A stretch of DNA of 37,665 bases from a bacterium (GTDB taxonomy: Bacteria > Bacteroidota > Rhodothermia > Balneolales > M1805), in assembly GCA_006226965.1 (NCBI GenBank), contig SBGQ01000079.1, forward strand, positions 1-37,665. Direction: 5' to 3'. The position numbers were made by a program, and so were the translations under genes. The notes beneath the pieces were generated by a model. That model saw only the letters and a program-made list of their open reading frames with translations. It had not been told where the DNA came from and ran no database searches. Shown in pieces: positions 8,921 through 17,190 of this stretch; within the stretch, counting starts at the first letter, position 1, and the number at the start of each line of letters is the position of its first letter.

Positions 8921-9798
8921 CGTCACTCCCGTGCATACGGGAGTCTCGTATCGTTTAGGAGTTTTGTAGCATCCATAAGCGTTAACCAATTCATACATTG
9001 GAGAGTATTCAGAAAAAGCCGTCATACCATTGAAAAACGGCATCTAGAAACTGGCAATCAAGCAAAAATACGCTTCGCTAAATGTGTTTTTGTGAAATAC
9101 CCAGATTACGGCTTTCGCCGCAATGACGGTGTTCCAGTGTCTGGATTTCGGTACATATAAAACCTTAGATACCATTGTCAAAAACTTCCGTCACTCCCGT
9201 GCATACGGGAGTCTCGTATCGTTTTGGAGTTTTGTAGCATCCATAAGCGTTTACCAACTCATAAATTGGAGAGTATTCAGAAAAAGCCGTCATACCGTTG
9301 AAAACGGCATCTAGAACTGGCAATCAGGCAAAAATACGCTTCGCTAAATGTGTTTTTGTGAAATACCCAGATTACGGCTTTCGCCGCAATGACGGTTTTC
9401 CTGTGTCTGGATTTCGGTACATATAAAACCTTAAATACCATTGTCAAAAACTTCCGTCACTCCCGTGCATACGGGTTCTCGTATTGTTTAGGATTTTTGC
9501 AGAATCAAAAAGCGTTTACCAACTCATAAATTAGAGAGTATTCAGAAAAAGCCGTCATGCCGTTGTAAAACGGCACCTAGAAACTGGCAATCAAGCAAAA
9601 ATACGCTTCGCTAAATGCGTTTTTGTGAAATACCCAGATTACGGCTTTCGCCGCAATGACGGTGTTCCAGTGTCTGGATTCCGATACATATAAAACCTTA
9701 GATACCATTAAAAAAAACTTCCGTCACTCCCGTGCATACGGGAGTCTCGTATCGTTTAGGATTTTTGCAGAATCAAAAAGCGTTTACCATTCTTAAAT
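8921..9798. repeat. Tandem array of ~267-bp units with conserved hairpins
   Basis: Units start with CGTCACTCCC at 8921, 9189, 9455 and 9722 (periods 268, 266, 267); the fourth is partial. Units are nearly identical by eye. Each has a hairpin ACTCCCGT / ACGGGAGT with loop GCAT (8925-8944 in unit 1; damaged in unit 3), then a roughly 110-bp part related to the repeats at 1-271. That part holds an ACGGCA-type hairpin and a CGGC-TTTC-GCCG hairpin, and is bounded by CCGTCAT (9019-9025) and ATGACGG (9123-9129). There are no unique spacers and no protein-coding signal. With the octamer array it makes up most of the gap between the M28 and thioredoxin genes. Confidence 0.9.
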
Positions 9799-9975
9799 GG
9801 TTGAATATTCTTTCGTCCGAGGAAATCGCAGTACTATGAAATGATTCGACGATAGAAAAAACGAAAAAGATAAGGAGTGAGAAAAAAACTCTAATGCTAT
9901 GAATCCACGAAATTCATCACATACATATTGAAAACATAAATAAGACTTATAAGTATTAAATTAATTCATAATCCC
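9799..9975. other. Intergenic, nothing recognised
   Basis: AT-rich stretch between the repeat array and the thioredoxin promoter; no ORF, hairpin or repeat that I would defend. Confidence 0.4.
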
Positions 9976-9983
9976 TATTTTTG
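9976..9983 (+). promoter_or_regulatory. -7 box upstream of thioredoxin gene
   Basis: TATTTTTG matches TAnnTTTG and lies about 75 bases before the ATG at 10059. No clear -33 TTG is present, so confidence is modest. Confidence 0.4.
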
Positions 9984-10058
9984 GTGAGAAATAAGAATCG
10001 TGATTTATTAAATGTGCTTCACACATTCGATGAATTTAACACTATAATCTATACAATC

Positions 10059-10424
10059 ATGGCAGTTGAACTTTTAACCGTTGAGACTTTTAAAGAAAAA
10101 GTTTTTAATTACGAAACCTCGCAAGAATGGAAATACAATGGAACCAATCCTTGTGTAATCGACTTTTATGCGGATTGGTGCGGACCTTGTAAAATGGTTG
10201 CTCCAATTATCGAACAACTCAAAACCGAATACGACGGTAAGGTAGAATTCTACAAAATTGATACCGAAGACCAAGTGGAATTAGCTTCAATCTTCGGAAT
10301 CAGAAGTATTCCGTCCATTCTATTTGTTCCGGTTGACGGACAACCTCAAATGGCAGCAGGCGCTTTGCCAAAAGACTCGTTCAAACAAATTATCAAAGAA
10401 GTATTGAACGTAGAGAAAGTATAG
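10059..10424 (+). CDS. trxA: Thioredoxin
   Basis: 121 residues with the start at the ATG at 10059 (MAVELLTVETF); the frame opens at 9981 but the first 26 codons overlap the -7 box and match nothing expected. The active site is DWCGPCKM, and the cis-proline loop is RSIPSILF. The N-terminus is about 15 residues longer than E. coli TrxA. It is a cytoplasmic dithiol oxidoreductase that reduces protein disulfides and is itself reduced by thioredoxin reductase. It is monocistronic, with its own promoter box and a strong shared terminator at 10428-10456. A second, atypical thioredoxin-fold protein lies at 36225-36590. Confidence 0.93.
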   Translation: MAVELLTVETFKEKVFNYETSQEWKYNGTNPCVIDFYADWCGPCKMVAPIIEQLKTEYDGKVEFYKIDTEDQVELASIFGIRSIPSILFVPVDGQPQMAAGALPKDSFKQIIKEVLNVEKV

Positions 10425-10427
10425 AAG

Positions 10428-10456
10428 AAAAGGGCAGTAATAACTGCCCTTTTTTG
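10428..10456. terminator. Bidirectional terminator between trxA and tex
   Basis: AAAAGGGCAGT / ACTGCCCTTTT arms with an AATA loop and T-runs on both strands; it ends the convergent trxA and tex transcripts. Confidence 0.88.
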
Positions 10457-10486
10457 TTTCATATGTGTAATCTTGAATAGTAAATT

Positions 10487-12664
10487 TTATACTAAAGCTA
10501 AACTGATACGCCCGCGTTCGGGTTCGATAGCTTCGATAGTAACCGTAATGATATCGCCCACAGATACAACATCAAGCGGATCTTTTACTTTTTCACCGCC
10601 GCGACTCATTTTACTTACGTGAAGCATTCCGGCTTCTTTTACACCGATATCCACGAAAGCACCAAAATCAACCACGTTGCGTACAGTACCTTCTAGTTTT
10701 TGACCCGGTTTCAAATCTTCCATTTTCAAAATGTCTGAACGGAGAAGAGGTTGAGGGAAATTGTCACGAGGGTCACGTCCCGGTTTTTGTAAGTTTTCCA
10801 CAATTAAATCGAGTGTCGGAACACCGATTCCTAATTCTTCGGCGGTTTTACGAACGTTTAAGTCTTTGAGCTTCTTAATGGTATCAGAATCAGGATTGGC
10901 GATCACTTCCGATTGTAAACCGAGTTTTTCACAGACTTTTTGTGCGGCATCGTAACTTTCCGGGTGAATAGCGGTGTTATCAAATGGATTGCTAGATTCG
11001 GGAATACGTAAAAATCCCGCAGCCTGCTGAAAACGGAATGGACCCATTCCCGGAACTTCCATCAACTGGTCGCGCTTGCTGAAAGGGCCTTTTTCTTCAC
11101 GAAACTTCACGATTCCTTCAGCTACTTTTTGAGTTAAACCGGAAACGTGTGTTAATAATGCCATAGAAGCGGTGTTTAAGTTTACACCAACGGTATTTAC
11201 CGCAGATTCAACCACATCATCCAAAGATTTCATGAGCTGAACTTGGTTAACGTCATGTTGATACAAGCCGACACCGATAGATTTTGGGTCAATTTTTACC
11301 AATTCCGCCAATGGGTCTTGTACACGTCGGGCAATAGAAATATTTCCGCGTTGCGCTGCATCCAAATCAGGGAATTCTGTTTTTGCTAACGGAGATGCAG
11401 AATATACCGAAGCCCCGGCTTCATCAACTATGATATATTGAATATCTAAATCGGCTTTGAGCGTTTTTAATCGCTGAATAAAATTAGCGATGAATTGTTC
11501 GGTTTCTCGGCTGGCTGTTCCGTTTCCGATGGCGATTAAGTTCGCATTATAACGTTGAACCAGTGCTGCGAGTGTTGCTTCGGATTGCGCCACTTCGTTA
11601 TGCGGTGGAACGGGGTAGATGGTTGTTCCTTCTAAATATTTACCGTATTCATCCACAATCGCCACTTTACAACCTGTTCTGTAGGCAGGGTCAACACCGA
11701 TAACTACTTTCGATTTTAATGGTGGTTGAAGCAGTAATTTACCGAGGTTAGTCGCAAAAATTTTGATGGCGTGCTGGTCGGCTAATTCGGTGAGTTCATT
11801 GCGTAATTCGCGTTCTAAGGAAGGAAATAACAAACGTTTGTAAGCGTCTTCGGTGGCATCGAGTAAGTAGTCGGTAAACACAGAATCTTCATCTTTAACG
11901 ATGTATTCGTCCATGTTTTCCAACTCGTGTTCCATGTTGATGTCAACAGAAACCATTAAAATACCTTCACGCTCACCACGATTTAAAGCCAGAGTTTGAT
12001 ACGGTTTTAAATATTTGATGGGCGATTTAAACTCGTAATAACTTTCATAAGCGGTACGGTCTTTCACAGAAGATGCTTTTTTAGAGCTGATTGATCCGAA
12101 TTTGCGTAAATCTTCACGGATTCTGTCGCGCACTTCAATATGCTCGGAAATCCATTCTGCTACGATATCAGATGCTCCTTGGAGCGCTTCATCAACTGAA
12201 TTAACTCCTTTGTCTTTATCAACAAAAGCTTTTGCGTGTTCTTCCGGTTCACCTTTTTTGATTTCCTGATCCCAAATCATTTTTGCTAAAGGCTCTAAGC
12301 CTTTTTCTTTAGCGACACTCGCTTTGGTTTTGCGCTTTGGTTTGTAAGGCAGATATAAATCTTCCAAAGTTTTTAAATCGTCAGCGTTTTGAATGGCTGT
12401 TTCGAGTTCCGGCGTGAGTTTTTCTTGTTCTTTGATGGATTTCAAGATGGCTTCTCGACGCTGTTCGAGCGCACGTTTTAATTCAACTGCATCACGAATA
12501 AGACGAATTTGTTCTTCATCGAGTCCGTCTGTTACTTCTTTACGATAGCGCGCTAAAAAGGGGACCGTAGCACCTTCATCGAGCAAGGTAGTTACAACTT
12601 GAATTTGTTTTGCTGAAAAGCCAAGCGATTTAGATAAGCGCTCAAAAATTTGAATATCTGTCAT
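10487..12664 (-). CDS. tex: Tex-family RNA-binding transcription accessory protein
   Basis: 725 residues. In order: the Tex N-terminal helical region (about 1-190, with VPFLARYRKE), a YqgF/RNase H-like domain beginning about 319 (VIGVDPAYRTG), helix-hairpin-helix segments (about 490-560, with LMEVPGMGPF) and a C-terminal S1 domain (about 650-725, GTVRNVVDFGAFVDIGV). Slightly shorter than the usual 770-odd residues because the tail after S1 is missing; all domains are present. Tex binds nucleic acid and acts in transcription or RNA turnover. It is a single gene, convergent with trxA. A short octamer repeat lies upstream at 12764-12803. Confidence 0.93.
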   Translation of the reverse strand: MTDIQIFERLSKSLGFSAKQIQVVTTLLDEGATVPFLARYRKEVTDGLDEEQIRLIRDAVELKRALEQRREAILKSIKEQEKLTPELETAIQNADDLKTLEDLYLPYKPKRKTKASVAKEKGLEPLAKMIWDQEIKKGEPEEHAKAFVDKDKGVNSVDEALQGASDIVAEWISEHIEVRDRIREDLRKFGSISSKKASSVKDRTAYESYYEFKSPIKYLKPYQTLALNRGEREGILMVSVDINMEHELENMDEYIVKDEDSVFTDYLLDATEDAYKRLLFPSLERELRNELTELADQHAIKIFATNLGKLLLQPPLKSKVVIGVDPAYRTGCKVAIVDEYGKYLEGTTIYPVPPHNEVAQSEATLAALVQRYNANLIAIGNGTASRETEQFIANFIQRLKTLKADLDIQYIIVDEAGASVYSASPLAKTEFPDLDAAQRGNISIARRVQDPLAELVKIDPKSIGVGLYQHDVNQVQLMKSLDDVVESAVNTVGVNLNTASMALLTHVSGLTQKVAEGIVKFREEKGPFSKRDQLMEVPGMGPFRFQQAAGFLRIPESSNPFDNTAIHPESYDAAQKVCEKLGLQSEVIANPDSDTIKKLKDLNVRKTAEELGIGVPTLDLIVENLQKPGRDPRDNFPQPLLRSDILKMEDLKPGQKLEGTVRNVVDFGAFVDIGVKEAGMLHVSKMSRGGEKVKDPLDVVSVGDIITVTIEAIEPERGRISLALV

Positions 12665-12763
12665 GTTAGTCGTTCTTCAATAGATGGAATAAAATTCTAA
12701 AAGCGGCACAAAATAAGAGGGGTGTGGGATTGTAGCAAATGAAAAGATGATTAGCGTTGTAAA

Positions 12764-12803
12764 GATGTAGCGATGAAACGCTAAATTGATGCAATGATTT
12801 TTT
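12764..12803. repeat. Short octamer run upstream of tex
   Basis: Five 8-base units in register: GATGTAGC, GATGAAAC, GCTAAATT, GATGCAAT, GATTTTTT. GATGAAAC is identical to a unit of the 8821-8908 array. Confidence 0.6.
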
Positions 12804-12808
12804 TGAAA

Positions 12809-12897
12809 AGCTTAGAACCACGTTTTAGAGTATTCAAAATAGTGCTCCAAGAGAGTTTCAATCAGAAATCCGATTCGAAGCATAGCTTAGAACCACG
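12809..12897. repeat. Direct repeat of a 14-base sequence
   Basis: AGCTTAGAACCACG occurs at 12809-12822 and again at 12884-12897, 75 bases apart. No function is suggested. Confidence 0.6.
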
Positions 12898-12900
12898 AAG

Positions 12901-12940
12901 CGATACGAAATGATACGAAGTGATACGAAGCGATACGATA
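12901..12940. repeat. Ten-base tandem repeat (TGATACGAAG type)
   Basis: Four contiguous 10-base units: CGATACGAAA, TGATACGAAG, TGATACGAAG, CGATACGATA. It is intergenic, between tex and hisN. Confidence 0.85.
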
Positions 12941-12980
12941 GTACTACGAAGTGAAATCGTCCATCAAAAATTTATATACT

Positions 12981-13028
12981 CTGCCATCTGCCATCTGCCA
13001 TCTGCCATCTGCCATCTGCCATCTGCCA
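12981..13028. repeat. Heptamer microsatellite (CTGCCAT)x6
   Basis: Six perfect CTGCCAT units (12981-13022) and a partial seventh (13023-13028), 85 bases before the hisN start. A pure array of this size is prone to slippage; because it lies outside the reading frame it could only affect expression or spacing. Confidence 0.92.
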
Positions 13029-13112
13029 AAAACACTTGATTAAGCAATATTAACCCTCAATCAATCAAGAATCCCACAAAAGGGTTGCCTCAAAATTCGT
13101 ATTTTCACCGCC

Positions 13113-13895
13113 ATGAAAATCAACCCCGATACATTACTGCAACAGGCCGTTTCCTGGGCAAAAGAAGCAGGAAATCATACCCTCAACTATTTCAATAAAG
13201 GCATTGAAGTGTTGAATAAAGCAGATGATTCTCCGGTTACCATCGCCGATAGAGAAGCTGAACTCATTATCAGAAAACGAATAGAAGAAACCTATCCAAC
13301 ACACGGAATTATCGGCGAGGAATACGGCACAAAAGAAGGGTCGGAATCAATTACATGGATTTTAGACCCGATTGACGGTACAAAATCATTTATTCACGGA
13401 GTGCCATTATATACTACTTTAATCGGGGTCTTAGTAGAAAACCAACCGCTCATCGGCGTTATATATGCTCCGGCAACCGGTGAAATTGCTTACGCTTGCA
13501 AAGGTAAAGGCGCGTTTTATAACGATAAACCTACCAAAGTAAGAGCCTGTTCAGACTTAGCAAAAGCCACTTTTTTTACAACCGAGTTATCTCATATTTA
13601 CGCACACGGTTATAAGGCTTTTTTTGATACTACTCACGATGCCTGCAAAATTCATCGTACTTGGGGCGATGCGTACGGCCATATGAAAGTAGCTGCGGGT
13701 CAGGCTGATTTAATGTTCGATCCGATTCTCAATATTTGGGATGCCGCTGCGTTAGCACCCGTAATCGAAGAAGCCGGGGGAATTTTTTCCGATACTAAAG
13801 GACGATTTTCTATCCATGGCGGTAACGGTTTTTCTTGTTCACCCGAATTATATCCAAGTGTAATCACTCTTTTAGAAGCGCATACTCAACAATGA
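13113..13895 (+). CDS. hisN: Inositol-monophosphatase-family phosphatase, probably histidinol-phosphatase
   Basis: 260 residues. The metal-binding residues of the IMPase fold are all present: Glu69/Glu70 in IIGEEYG, Asp85 and Asp88 in the WILDPIDGT motif, and Asp210 in IWDAAA. The segment RTWGDAYGH (182-190) resembles the histidinol-phosphatase branch (HisN) more than SuhB/CysQ. The predicted reaction is L-histidinol phosphate to L-histidinol with Mg2+ in the cytoplasm. No other his gene lies nearby, so related activity on inositol phosphate or PAP remains possible. Its TGA overlaps the ATG of the next gene (ATGA at 13892-13895), suggesting translational coupling. Confidence 0.8.
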   Translation: MKINPDTLLQQAVSWAKEAGNHTLNYFNKGIEVLNKADDSPVTIADREAELIIRKRIEETYPTHGIIGEEYGTKEGSESITWILDPIDGTKSFIHGVPLYTTLIGVLVENQPLIGVIYAPATGEIAYACKGKGAFYNDKPTKVRACSDLAKATFFTTELSHIYAHGYKAFFDTTHDACKIHRTWGDAYGHMKVAAGQADLMFDPILNIWDAAALAPVIEEAGGIFSDTKGRFSIHGGNGFSCSPELYPSVITLLEAHTQQ

Positions 13896-16243
13896 AACTC
13901 TTCTTTTTAAGCTTATTTTCCTTAATCGTTCTCCAAACTCAAGCACAAAAAATCCCTGATGAAAATGTGTTTGAGACTCAGTTAATTAACCCCTATAAAG
14001 ATTACCCTGAATATCCCAAACGTGATTTCAAATACACAAAAGCTGATTTGGAAATTCGTTATCAGCAGGAAGAAAATCTGTTGCAGGGAATGGTTACCTA
14101 CACAGTTGAGCCACTTTGGAAAGAATCAGAAGTGGTAAAATTACTCGCATTGCGTATGCAAATAGATGATGTTCGAATCAATAATGAGCCGGCATCTTAT
14201 AATTTGCAGGACGATACCTTAATCGTTCAACTAAACGGTGCACGTTCGGCAACTCAGTTTAAGTTGGAAATTGTTTATCAGACTGATGTGAGTTACGGTT
14301 TACATAAAGATCGTTTTGGAAGTGTTTGGACATCCAATCAACCCTACTCAACTGCAAATTATTTGCCGGGTTTTATTCACCCTAGAAATCAAATGCCGTT
14401 TAATGTAAAATTTGATATTCCGGCATCCATGGAAGTGGCTTCAGTCGGGAAATGGATTTCACAAAAAAGTGATGAAACAAACGGTAGAAAAATCGTGAAT
14501 TGGGTTTCATCAAAACCGATTGCAATTACAGATTTCAAATTCGCTATCGGACCATTTCAAGTAGATGAAATTCAATTCGGGATAAAAAAAATTCGCTTGT
14601 ATTCCTATAAATCAAAATTGGATACAGAGCAGAAAAATCAATTATTGACCCGTGCTTATGAACAGCTTCGCAGAACTGAAAATACATTCAGCAGAGAATA
14701 TCCTTTCGAATCTCTGAACTTGATTCACGTAATGGATTCGCGTTGGGAGACAAAATCTTATGCGGCTTCATATGGATATATTTTTGCTAATCAACCGCAT
14801 CAGGATATTCAGATAGACCGAATCGTAATTGCACAATGGTTCGGTGTTAGTAAACAAATAAATCGTTGGTCTGATGCTCATTTTGATGTGCTTTGGCAAG
14901 CATGGTTTCAGGCAAAACAATTCGCTGAACAAACATCATCAGCAGATAATTTGAGTTTATTTGATGAACCTTTTGTGAGTGATTATTCATGGAATAATTT
15001 CGTGAAAAACACACAAGCATTTTTGTTGCCGGAAAATGAACGTTGGTATCATGCATTTCATAAATCAGCTGCCAGTATTTTAGATCGTTCGACAGCTGTT
15101 TTTCAGGCGAGAGATTATAATGATGTGTTTTATAGAGTAACCGGACGTTTGTTCGATTCTTTATACACGGCGCCTGTTCAGGAAGTAGAACAACTCAACT
15201 TGAATGCTGCAATTGTTTACGATGAATTAAAGCATAGTGTCAGTATCCAATTGTCAGGTGATTCGATTGCTCAGGATAAATTACCATTCGATATTGAAAT
15301 TGTGCGTCAGACTGCAAAGGGAAGACCGGTAAAAAGTGTTAAGGTATCTTCATTTGAAAAACCAATCGTTATAACCGGAAATGAAGAAGTCTTAAATGTA
15401 TTAGTGAATGTACCGTCGGTTTCATTTCAAATTAACTACGATAAACCAAGCACGTTTTGGTTACAGCAATTGCGTACTGAAACGTCAGCTTCACTTCGTT
15501 TAGATGCGATTAAAGCATTGTCAGAAACTGAACCAGATCCTGATTTCCAGCTTATGTTATCAGATATGATGAAAGCTGAAACCGAACCGCAGGTGATTGC
15601 TGAGATGGTTCATACGTATGCAAGTCTCACAAAAGGTGCAACGGGAACTGACCAATTCTTTTTGGATCAATTTAGAGTAACAAATCCGTTGGTGAAAAAA
15701 GCAGCATTAGATGCATTCTTAAATTATCCGGAAAATGAAGCGATGTTATTCAACGCGCAGCAAGTGGTAAAAGTGGAAAAAGACACCTCTCTAAAAATGA
15801 GTGCATTGCGAGTAGTTCAACAGCATATGGATTCTGCCGGTTTTGAAAATTACCTCATCAAACAAATAAACGCAGAAAAGGTGTTTGCATTTATTCCGAG
15901 TTTATTCAAAATGCTCACATTTGGTGAAAAAGTGGAACTAACTGACTCTAAACGCACGATGTTGATGGGTTTTACAAAAGACTCATATCCGTTTGAAGTA
16001 AGAAAAGAAGCCATGTTTTTACTTATTGAGTTCGATTTGTTTGTGGATTCAAACGACTCAACAATTTTTGAATGGTATTCTGATTTTGACCCAAGAATTC
16101 GTTTCGCTTTGTTAAATAAATTGCATAGATTCGCAGACGAGAAACAGCGCCGGATTTTGGAAAATCGTTTGCTCGATGAGTATGATTTCAGAATCCGTGA
16201 CAGGCTGGTAGAACTGTCACGATATAAAACGGTGCAGAATTAA
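13892..16243 (+). CDS. Secreted M1-peptidase-fold protein with lost catalytic site (pseudopeptidase)
   Basis: 783 residues from the ATG at 13892, which overlaps the hisN stop and gives a signal peptide MKLFFLSLFSLIVLQTQAQ. The plan is that of M1 aminopeptidases: N-terminal beta domain (about 45-225), a thermolysin-like domain (about 235-430) and C-terminal HEAT-like helices (about 545-783). The diagnostic HExxHxWFG site reads RIVIAQWFG at 310-318: His to Arg310, Glu to Ile311, His to Ala314. The downstream NEGF ligand is QAWF (Ala337), and a GxMEN motif is absent. The frame is fully open, so this is a maintained non-catalytic relative rather than a broken gene. A binding or scaffold role in the periplasm or outer envelope is the inference. 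A small unknown gene follows after 10 bases. Confidence 0.75.
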   Translation: MKLFFLSLFSLIVLQTQAQKIPDENVFETQLINPYKDYPEYPKRDFKYTKADLEIRYQQEENLLQGMVTYTVEPLWKESEVVKLLALRMQIDDVRINNEPASYNLQDDTLIVQLNGARSATQFKLEIVYQTDVSYGLHKDRFGSVWTSNQPYSTANYLPGFIHPRNQMPFNVKFDIPASMEVASVGKWISQKSDETNGRKIVNWVSSKPIAITDFKFAIGPFQVDEIQFGIKKIRLYSYKSKLDTEQKNQLLTRAYEQLRRTENTFSREYPFESLNLIHVMDSRWETKSYAASYGYIFANQPHQDIQIDRIVIAQWFGVSKQINRWSDAHFDVLWQAWFQAKQFAEQTSSADNLSLFDEPFVSDYSWNNFVKNTQAFLLPENERWYHAFHKSAASILDRSTAVFQARDYNDVFYRVTGRLFDSLYTAPVQEVEQLNLNAAIVYDELKHSVSIQLSGDSIAQDKLPFDIEIVRQTAKGRPVKSVKVSSFEKPIVITGNEEVLNVLVNVPSVSFQINYDKPSTFWLQQLRTETSASLRLDAIKALSETEPDPDFQLMLSDMMKAETEPQVIAEMVHTYASLTKGATGTDQFFLDQFRVTNPLVKKAALDAFLNYPENEAMLFNAQQVVKVEKDTSLKMSALRVVQQHMDSAGFENYLIKQINAEKVFAFIPSLFKMLTFGEKVELTDSKRTMLMGFTKDSYPFEVRKEAMFLLIEFDLFVDSNDSTIFEWYSDFDPRIRFALLNKLHRFADEKQRRILENRLLDEYDFRIRDRLVELSRYKTVQN

Positions 16244-16253
16244 ACTCTTTTTT

Positions 16254-16520
16254 ATGAATTTATTAATTCAATTACCGCCGGAAGTTAAACGCAAGGAAAT
16301 GATTGAAGCCTGGGTTTCAGCGTTTGTAAACCAAGAGAACGGTTTCGATAATTTTCAACAGATAGTACATGAATTGATTGATGAAGGGTACAGCAGTCAC
16401 GGTATCAATTGCTTTTTCCTTCATGAATCAACACAAAAGTTTATTAAAAATAAGATTGTTTTAAAGAGAAACACGCCATTTATTGAGGCAGCTTTGTTTC
16501 ATCCTATTTCTTTAAACTGA
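16254..16520 (+). CDS. Small protein of unknown function
   Basis: 88 residues, acidic in the middle, no signal peptide or membrane segment; the segment FDNFQQIVHELIDEGYSSHG looks helical. I do not recognise the family. It begins 10 bases after the M1-like gene without an obvious ribosome-binding site and is closed by a clear terminator, so it is probably the last cistron of the hisN transcript. Open frame, position and terminator make a real gene likely. Confidence 0.6.
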   Translation: MNLLIQLPPEVKRKEMIEAWVSAFVNQENGFDNFQQIVHELIDEGYSSHGINCFFLHESTQKFIKNKIVLKRNTPFIEAALFHPISLN

Positions 16521-16529
16521 TTTTTTCGA

Positions 16530-16551
16530 GCCCGCCAATGCGGGCTTTTTT
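16530..16551 (+). terminator. Rho-independent terminator
   Basis: GCCCGC / GCGGGC with a CAAT loop and a following T-run; it ends the hisN transcript. Confidence 0.9.
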
Positions 16552-16602
16552 GTGTCAACTAGTTGAAAGATTAATTTCTGTAAGTGCTTGAAGTGCAGGC
16601 AT

Positions 16603-16636
16603 AAAAAAAGTCATGCAATAGAAATTGCACGACTTT
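16603..16636 (-). terminator. Terminator of osmC (minus strand)
   Basis: AAAGTC / GACTTT and TGCAAT / ATTGCA arms with one mismatch and an AGAA loop; the A-run at 16603-16609 gives the U-tract on the minus strand. Confidence 0.82.
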
Positions 16637-16660
16637 AAAACTATTCAGATAAGTTCGGTT

Positions 16661-17083
16661 TTATAACAAACGAGCAGTTAACTCAATATTTACTCCTGTT
16701 AATGCTCTTGAAACCGGACAATTTTCTTTGGCTTGTTTTGCGATTTCGAGGAAATGCTCTTCATCAATCTTTTTGATAAACGCTTCTGTTTCCAAATGAA
16801 TATTTGTGATGGTAAATCCGGCGTCCGTTTTATCTAAACGAACTGTTGCGATTGTTGCAACTTGTATGCTTTCGTATCCGGCTTTTCCAAGTGCTGCTGT
16901 TAAAGCCATGGAATAACAACCGGCATGCGCTGCACCAATTAATTCTTCAGGGTTAGTTCCGACTCCGTTTTCAAAACGAGAAGAAAATGAATATTGCCCT
17001 TCAAATGCGCCGCTACCAAACTTGATCGTGCCTGATCCGTCTTTTAAATCATTGTTCCAGACAGCTTCTGCATGACGTTTCAT
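16661..17083 (-). CDS. osmC: OsmC-family peroxiredoxin
   Basis: 140 residues, the standard length. The two redox cysteines are Cys56 in AHAGCYSMAL and Cys122 in NCPVSRAL, with Glu47 in NPEELIGA. The OsmC branch, rather than Ohr, is supported by the N-terminal MKRHAEAVW start and the PEELIGAAHAGC motif. It reduces organic hydroperoxides with its cysteine pair in the cytoplasm. AAGGAG precedes the ATG by 7 bases. It lies 107 bases downstream of lnt on the same strand and has its own terminator, so it may be separately transcribed. Confidence 0.92.
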   Translation of the reverse strand: MKRHAEAVWNNDLKDGSGTIKFGSGAFEGQYSFSSRFENGVGTNPEELIGAAHAGCYSMALTAALGKAGYESIQVATIATVRLDKTDAGFTITNIHLETEAFIKKIDEEHFLEIAKQAKENCPVSRALTGVNIELTARLL

Positions 17084-17190
17084 AAAAACTCCTTAAATCA
17101 TTGAGTGAGAATGGAATACATGAAAACTCCAATAGTGTTCATGTCTATGAATTTGCAAAAAAGAAATGACAAATTAAAGTAGAATATCTT

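Noticed and set aside
8855-9314. Small ORFs of 62-63 codons inside the repeat region, on both strands
   Set aside because: They are made of repeat sequence, lack ribosome-binding sites and change or break from unit to unit.
8921-9798. CRISPR array
   Set aside because: Units are about 267 bp, contiguous and similar along their whole length; there are no short repeats separated by unique spacers and no cas genes.
9981-10058. Extended N-terminus of thioredoxin from a TTG
   Set aside because: It overlaps the promoter box, and the normal thioredoxin start is at 10059.
13892-16243. Pseudogene call for the M1-like gene
   Set aside because: The reading frame is intact, with signal peptide, full domain plan and start overlapping hisN; only the catalytic residues are changed.
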